From Acetivibrio cellulolyticus CD2 (GTDB lineage: Bacteria; Bacillota; Clostridia; Acetivibrionales; Acetivibrionaceae), in contig NZ_JH556659.1 in assembly GCF_000179595.2 (NCBI RefSeq), positions 857,905-921,904 on the forward strand: a DNA stretch of 64,000 nt, written 5' to 3'. Both the position numbers and the translations under genes were made by a program. Each line of letters opens with the position of its first letter. Position 1 is the stretch's first letter. Below the pieces are notes generated by a model. That model worked only from the letters and a program-made list of their open reading frames with translations, did no database searches and was not told the origin of the DNA. This document shows positions 60,413 to 64,000 of this stretch, piece after piece.

Positions 60413-61729
60413 TCACTTATTTCTATAGGACTTTGCAATTTTTATTAGATCACTATATGTATTTAGCTCAGGTTTGTCTATTATGGCATATAAAAGTTTG
60501 TTCAATACATACCCAATTTCTTTACCTTGGATAAATCCCATATTTACCAGATCGTCTCCGCTAATCTGCAGATCTTTGATGCTTAAGCAATGTGTTTTTT
60601 TAATTATGTCAGCGTAAATCTCTGTTATTTTATACAGATCTTGAAGTCTTGAGTTTAGAAATTCAGGATTTTGACTTTTTTTATCCGCTTCCTGCACTTT
60701 TAAAAGATCTGTAAAGGATTCTACTCCTATTACACTTGCTGCCATTCTTACAGACTTGTAATCGGGTTCTATGCGTCTATCATGGTTTTTAACAAGGTGA
60801 CAAACCTTGGCTATAGTTTTATTATCAAATTTGAGTCTTTCTAATACATCTTTTGCAATTTTAGTGCTTTTGTCAGGGTGGCCGTAAAAATGATCAATTC
60901 CTTCTCTATCGGTTGATTTAGTCAATGCTTTTCCTGTGTCATGAAGAAGCATGGTCCACCTTAAGACAACTTCATTTTCTATTTCACATACTGCCCGCAA
61001 AGAGTGCATTGCCACATTGAAAATGTGATAAGGGTGGTTTTGGGTGATATCAAAGCATAGGTTGAATTCCGGAAGAATGTATTCTAAAAGGTTTGTTTCT
61101 CTTAAAAGTGTTAACTTAAGTGGTCGAGAAGATATTAATATTTTAGTTAGTTCGTCTCTTATACGCTCCTGACTGGTATTTTTAATAAGTGCACTATTTC
61201 TCTTAATTGCATCTAAAGTAGATTCTTCAATATCAAATCCAAGTGTAGCGCAGAAACGTACAGCACGCAGCATTCTCAATGGGTCTTCTTTAAATCTTTC
61301 GCATGGATTTCCTACAGCACGTATTACTGCATTTTTTATATCTTCCACTCCTGAATAAGGATCAAATAATCCTTCGGACGGGTGAAATGCTATTGTATTC
61401 ATTGTTAAGTCCCTATAAGAAAGGTCTGTAGTTAAACAATTATTATTTTGGGTTGAGCCTGTTCTGAATGTAGTAACTTCTATAGCTATATTGTTTACAA
61501 CTACTGAAACAGTACCATGTTTGATTCCCGTGTCAATTGTTTTATCGAAAAGGGCCTTTACTTCATCAGGTGTTGCAGATGTTGAGATGTCCCAGTCTTT
61601 TGGCTGCTTATTAAGTATGCTGTCTCTTACGCAACCTCCTACAACATAAGCCTTAAAGCTGAAGTCATTCAATTTTTTTATTATATAGGTAACTTCCTCG
61701 GGTAACTTTAAAATTAAGTTAGTGCTCAT
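60413..61729 (-). CDS. cca: CCA-adding tRNA nucleotidyltransferase
   Basis: 438 aa. The class II nucleotidyltransferase head reads AYVVGGCVRDSILNKQPKDWDIST (GG..R and DxD-type DWD), followed by the RNA-binding neck EERIRDELTKIL and an HD domain (LHDTGKALTKSTDREG; HLVKNHDRRI). It builds or repairs the 3' CCA of tRNAs; the HD domain adds phosphohydrolase ability in some relatives. The N-terminal ATG is preceded by GGTAGG on the minus strand. An intrinsic-terminator-like hairpin sits only about 60 bases upstream of its start on that strand. Confidence 0.93.
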   Translation of the reverse strand: MSTNLILKLPEEVTYIIKKLNDFSFKAYVVGGCVRDSILNKQPKDWDISTSATPDEVKALFDKTIDTGIKHGTVSVVVNNIAIEVTTFRTGSTQNNNCLTTDLSYRDLTMNTIAFHPSEGLFDPYSGVEDIKNAVIRAVGNPCERFKEDPLRMLRAVRFCATLGFDIEESTLDAIKRNSALIKNTSQERIRDELTKILISSRPLKLTLLRETNLLEYILPEFNLCFDITQNHPYHIFNVAMHSLRAVCEIENEVVLRWTMLLHDTGKALTKSTDREGIDHFYGHPDKSTKIAKDVLERLKFDNKTIAKVCHLVKNHDRRIEPDYKSVRMAASVIGVESFTDLLKVQEADKKSQNPEFLNSRLQDLYKITEIYADIIKKTHCLSIKDLQISGDDLVNMGFIQGKEIGYVLNKLLYAIIDKPELNTYSDLIKIAKSYRNK

Positions 61730-61782
61730 TATGTTTCCTACCTTTATTGGATTTTTGAATAAAGTATACCTTAAAAATGGTA

Positions 61783-61830
61783 AAAAAATACCCCGTGCAT
61801 TCCAAAGAAGAGAAGGGAGAATGCAGCGGG
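61783..61830 (-). terminator. Minus-strand terminator-like hairpin upstream of cca
   Basis: On the minus strand CCCG-C-TGCATTC pairs with GAATGCA-CGGG (61819-61830 and 61792-61802), followed by GTATTTTTTT. It ends whatever is transcribed leftwards from the 61830-62300 region or attenuates cca. Confidence 0.65.
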
Positions 61831-62102
61831 ATTTAGGGGAGTAACTTTTATAAAATTACTTGACATTAATATATACTAATTTGTAGAATAATGTAACAAT
61901 TCGATCTAAAGTCACAAAATTCGACAAAATATTTCAAAAAAGCAACGTTTTGACCTACTTGTTTTTTTAGATGTCACACTTGGTTTATTTATAGGCTAGA
62001 ACTATAACTTTAGCAGAAAGTAATGTTTTGAAGAAAACGAATTGATAAAGAAATTTTATAAAAAAGATATATTGAATGGCTTTGGAATTAAGGGTAACTT
62101 CC
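61831..62102 (-). ncRNA. Possible small RNA region between two minus-strand terminators
   Basis: No credible protein gene is present, yet two minus-strand terminators (62103-62147 and 61783-61830) bracket the stretch, so at least one short transcript ends here. The open frame at 62117-62302 (minus) has no ribosome site. The evidence is indirect. Confidence 0.25.
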
Positions 62103-62147
62103 AAAAAAAATCCTCATTAATGCATTTTTTTAATACTATGAGGATTT
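62103..62147 (-). terminator. Second minus-strand terminator
   Basis: On the minus strand AAATCCTCAT pairs with ATGAGGATTT (62138-62147 and 62108-62117), followed by a run of eight T. Confidence 0.75.
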
Positions 62148-62418
62148 AAAAGTATTTCGAATCTCAATAATATTATAACATAAATGGTGTATAGAATACC
62201 ACTAGTTTTTCTACATTTTTCAAAATAAATTTGTTTTATCAGTCGGGAGATACCGGGGGGTTTGGAAATGTGCGTTGCACAGAATTCTTGACTCTTTAGC
62301 AAAAAGCTGATATTGTAATCACTAAGGGTGTAGAATAAAATTATACCTATTTTCCTTAAAGACTATTTCAAAGAAATAAAATCTTTAAAAGGAAATGTTG
62401 GAGGCGGTTATTATTTTA
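62148..62418. other. Intergenic stretch
   Basis: It includes GGGAGATACCGGGGGG (62245-62260), an unusual G-rich run for this genome, which on the minus strand reads CCCCCC and lies upstream of the terminator at 62103. A leftward transcript starting near 62300 and ending at 62103 would be about 200 nt. Confidence 0.35.
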
Positions 62419-62751
62419 ATGACTGCATTTAGTGAACAGGAGTTGGAATTTATGAATTCTAAACTAAAGGATGAGATGACTGATAAGCTTTTTGAAGCTA
62501 TTTTACTCCTTAATAATGTTGAAGAGTGTTATAATTTTTTTGAGGATATTTGTACTGTTGCTGAAATTAAGGCTCTTGCGCAACGTCTTGAAGTTGCAAT
62601 GATGTTAAGAGATGGTAAGACTTATACAGATATAAGCGAAGTGACTGGTGCCAGCACCGCAACAATAAGCAGAATTAACCGCGCTTTAAATTATGGTGCT
62701 GATGGATACAAGACAATACTCGATAGGTTGGCGGATAAAAAAGACTCGTAA
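62419..62751 (+). CDS. YerC/TrpR-like transcriptional regulator
   Basis: 110 aa from ATG 62419; an earlier ATG at 62395 would add a poor N-terminus, and the ribosome site GGAGG at 62400-62404 favours the later one despite a 14-nt gap. The TrpR-like helix-turn-helix is clear: IKALAQRLEVAMMLRDGKTYTDISEVTGASTATISRINRAL. YerC/YecD-family proteins are small DNA-binding proteins; in Bacillus YerC has been linked to histidine and purine regulation. Target unknown here. Confidence 0.88.
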   Translation: MTAFSEQELEFMNSKLKDEMTDKLFEAILLLNNVEECYNFFEDICTVAEIKALAQRLEVAMMLRDGKTYTDISEVTGASTATISRINRALNYGADGYKTILDRLADKKDS

Positions 62752-62826
62752 TAATTTAACTGTTGATTATATTTAAGAAATTAGTTAAAATTGCTATAGG
62801 AAGAAATAATATAAGGGAAGGTACAA

Positions 62827-63240
62827 ATGTTAAGAAAACTATTTATCAGTTTGCTGATTTTGTCAGCGCTGACTTCAGATGGTATTATAAATTTTACAGA
62901 AATTTTATGTGACCCTTCCATTTTAACTAAAGAAATTATTGATGTAGTTTTAGGTTATGAAGGAGAACTGACTGCTGCTCAACTCGGATGCTTAATTGAA
63001 AATCATGAGTTGAAGGTAAGTTCTACTCTTTTTTCAAGTATAAAATTTAGCAACTGTTCTTTTGATGTGTTTTCTGCTAGAACAAATATCAAGTCATGGA
63101 TATTGTCTAATAAAAAAATGATAGAAATGGTAATATTCTTACCGTTTTTGTTTCTTATTCTGTTTGCTGATTTGAAAATATTGGCAAAAGATATCCTGTT
63201 GTATCGTTCAGATATATCTCCACCGGTTTGTATCAATTAA
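62827..63240 (+). CDS. Small membrane protein of unknown function
   Basis: 137 aa. An N-terminal hydrophobic helix (LFISLLILSALTS) and a second near residues 98-117 (MIEMVIFLPFLFLILFADL) flank a central soluble region with three Cys. No family is recognised. GGGAAGG precedes the ATG at 62827. It stands between the YerC-like gene and the DUF5317 gene, 76 bases from each, and could be in the same transcript. Confidence 0.65.
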   Translation: MLRKLFISLLILSALTSDGIINFTEILCDPSILTKEIIDVVLGYEGELTAAQLGCLIENHELKVSSTLFSSIKFSNCSFDVFSARTNIKSWILSNKKMIEMVIFLPFLFLILFADLKILAKDILLYRSDISPPVCIN

Positions 63241-63315
63241 ATAGTTCATTTTTTATTATATCAGAATTTGCTATTGTAATATGTATTTCACTCTATTTGA
63301 GTTAGAGGTGATATA

Positions 63316-63912
63316 TTGCTTTACATTATTGTAATATTTTTTGCTTTATTGATTGGAGTCGCTATAAGCAGTTTTGCAGGAAGGCGACCAAGTATTTATA
63401 ATATAAAGTTCAAGCATTCATGGCTATTATTACCGGGTGTGGCCTTACAAATTCTATCTAATATTGCTGAAGCAAAAGGGATAAAATTTGGTACCACTAT
63501 TACTATTATGGTTAATGGATTGGTATTTGGTTTTGTATTTTTGGTAATTTGGATCAATAGAAGATATGTAGGACTTTGGTTTATAGGCTTAGGAGCTTTG
63601 TTAAATGCATTGGTAATGATGTTTAATGGTGGAAGAATGCCGGTAGATATAAGTCTTTTAAAGGATGAGCCATATCTGGCAAAGTCTGCTGACTTAGTAC
63701 TAAGAGGTGCAGATAACAAACATGTAGTTATTAGTTCAATTACAAAGATCCCAATTTTTGCTGATATAATCCAGGTTCCTGGATTTTTGGGTTTGGGAAT
63801 GCCATTAATAAGTATTGGAGATATTATTGTAGCAGTAGGGTTATTTGTATTATGTCTGCAGTTTTGTTTGTATTGTGAAAATATTCCGAAGAAGAATGAT
63901 ATAGCTTGTTAA
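63316..63912 (+). CDS. DUF5317-family membrane protein
   Basis: 198 aa, about five membrane helices. The pattern LGALLNALVMMFNGGRMPVDISLLK followed later by a helix and a GDIIVAVGLFVL segment is that of DUF5317. Translation starts at TTG 63316, with GAGGTG at 63305-63310. Function unknown. It ends 23 bases before secA, so it may be read into the secA transcript. Confidence 0.85.
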   Translation: MLYIIVIFFALLIGVAISSFAGRRPSIYNIKFKHSWLLLPGVALQILSNIAEAKGIKFGTTITIMVNGLVFGFVFLVIWINRRYVGLWFIGLGALLNALVMMFNGGRMPVDISLLKDEPYLAKSADLVLRGADNKHVVISSITKIPIFADIIQVPGFLGLGMPLISIGDIIVAVGLFVLCLQFCLYCENIPKKNDIAC

Positions 63913-63935
63913 AAAAATTTTTGGAGGTTTTATTT

Positions 63936-64000
63936 ATGAGTGTTAAAAAAGTGATTGAAAAGATTATTGGAAGTTATAGTGACAGAGAACTTAAAAGAAT
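63936..64000 (+). CDS. secA: Preprotein translocase SecA, N-terminal fragment
   Basis: Only 21 residues are in the window: MSVKKVIEKIIGSYSDRELK. The GSYSDRELKR wording is the start of SecA, the ATPase motor of the Sec export system. TGGAGG precedes the ATG at 63936. The gene runs off the end of the window. Confidence 0.75.
   Translation, partial: MSVKKVIEKIIGSYSDRELKR

Noticed and set aside
62117-62302. 61-aa open frame on the minus strand
   Set aside because: It runs through a terminator hairpin, has no ribosome site and resembles nothing.
1-64000. CRISPR arrays, prophage structural genes, rRNA genes
   Set aside because: No regularly spaced repeats, no capsid or tail proteins and no rRNA-like conserved stretches were seen on either strand.

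Overview
The window looks like chromosome from a low-GC, anaerobic, spore-forming clostridium close to the cellulolytic Clostridium thermocellum group. It carries a four-gene NAD(P)-linked [FeFe]-hydrogenase operon, an alpha/beta small acid-soluble spore protein, a cytoplasmic GH1 beta-glucosidase that reads very like C. thermocellum BglA, AT-rich intergenic DNA, AGGAGG-type ribosome sites and a T-box on pheST. The species call is inference from protein resemblance only.

Region by region: (1) 1-8026 holds the end of an SDR oxidoreductase, a hydrogenase relic, a five-gene peptide/nickel-type ABC importer, an epimerase and a CbiM/NikM-type metal permease whose leader has a promoter-spanning palindrome and overlapping hairpins. 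(2) 8222-15060 is a mobile-element zone: an integrase, two identical 95-bp repeats containing the 3' half of tRNA-Lys, two KilA-N genes, an RCC1-repeat protein and gene debris including part of a second integrase. (3) 15192-22080 is mostly core: MntR-like regulator and MntH, a protein of unknown function, RF3 and a TGS-uridine kinase. (4) 22118-33193 is the redox region. Two Rex-like operators precede two operons, one with DRTGG, GHKL ATPase, a sensory-type hydrogenase homologue and a PHP protein, the other with hndA-ATPase-hndB-hndC-hndD. An SPFH/NAD-kinase-like pair lies between them. (5) 33292-39803 has a Nudix hydrolase, a flavin reductase-like protein, bglA with a divergent AraC regulator, an LL-DAP-type aminotransferase, a zinc-ribbon metalloprotease and a DUF975 protein. 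(6) 39811-44117 is a cassette encoding a secreted-toxin-like nucleotidyltransferase, a probable immunity protein and a PPP-type phosphatase, bounded by two related T-box sequences; the second drives pheST. (7) 47821-53114 is core: SASP, pcm, pgi, a metallophosphoesterase and an MCP. (8) 53204-58742 is a decayed island in tRNA-Leu, with a repeated tRNA 3' end at its far side. (9) 58968-64000 has a tandem-cache membrane protein without an output domain, the CCA-adding enzyme, a YerC/TrpR-like regulator, two membrane proteins and the start of secA.

How parts work together: the ABC importer and the CbiM-type permease both suggest nickel/cobalt supply. The Rex sites would tie both hydrogenase-related operons to the NADH/NAD+ ratio. 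BglA and its AraC neighbour suit cellodextrin use. The most novel-looking unit is the 40138-43747 toxin/immunity/phosphatase cassette between duplicated T-box arms. Next are the tRNA-Lys repeat/KilA-N array and the separated chemoreceptor-like halves flanking the tRNA-Leu island. All family assignments are from reading motifs by eye; no database search was run.
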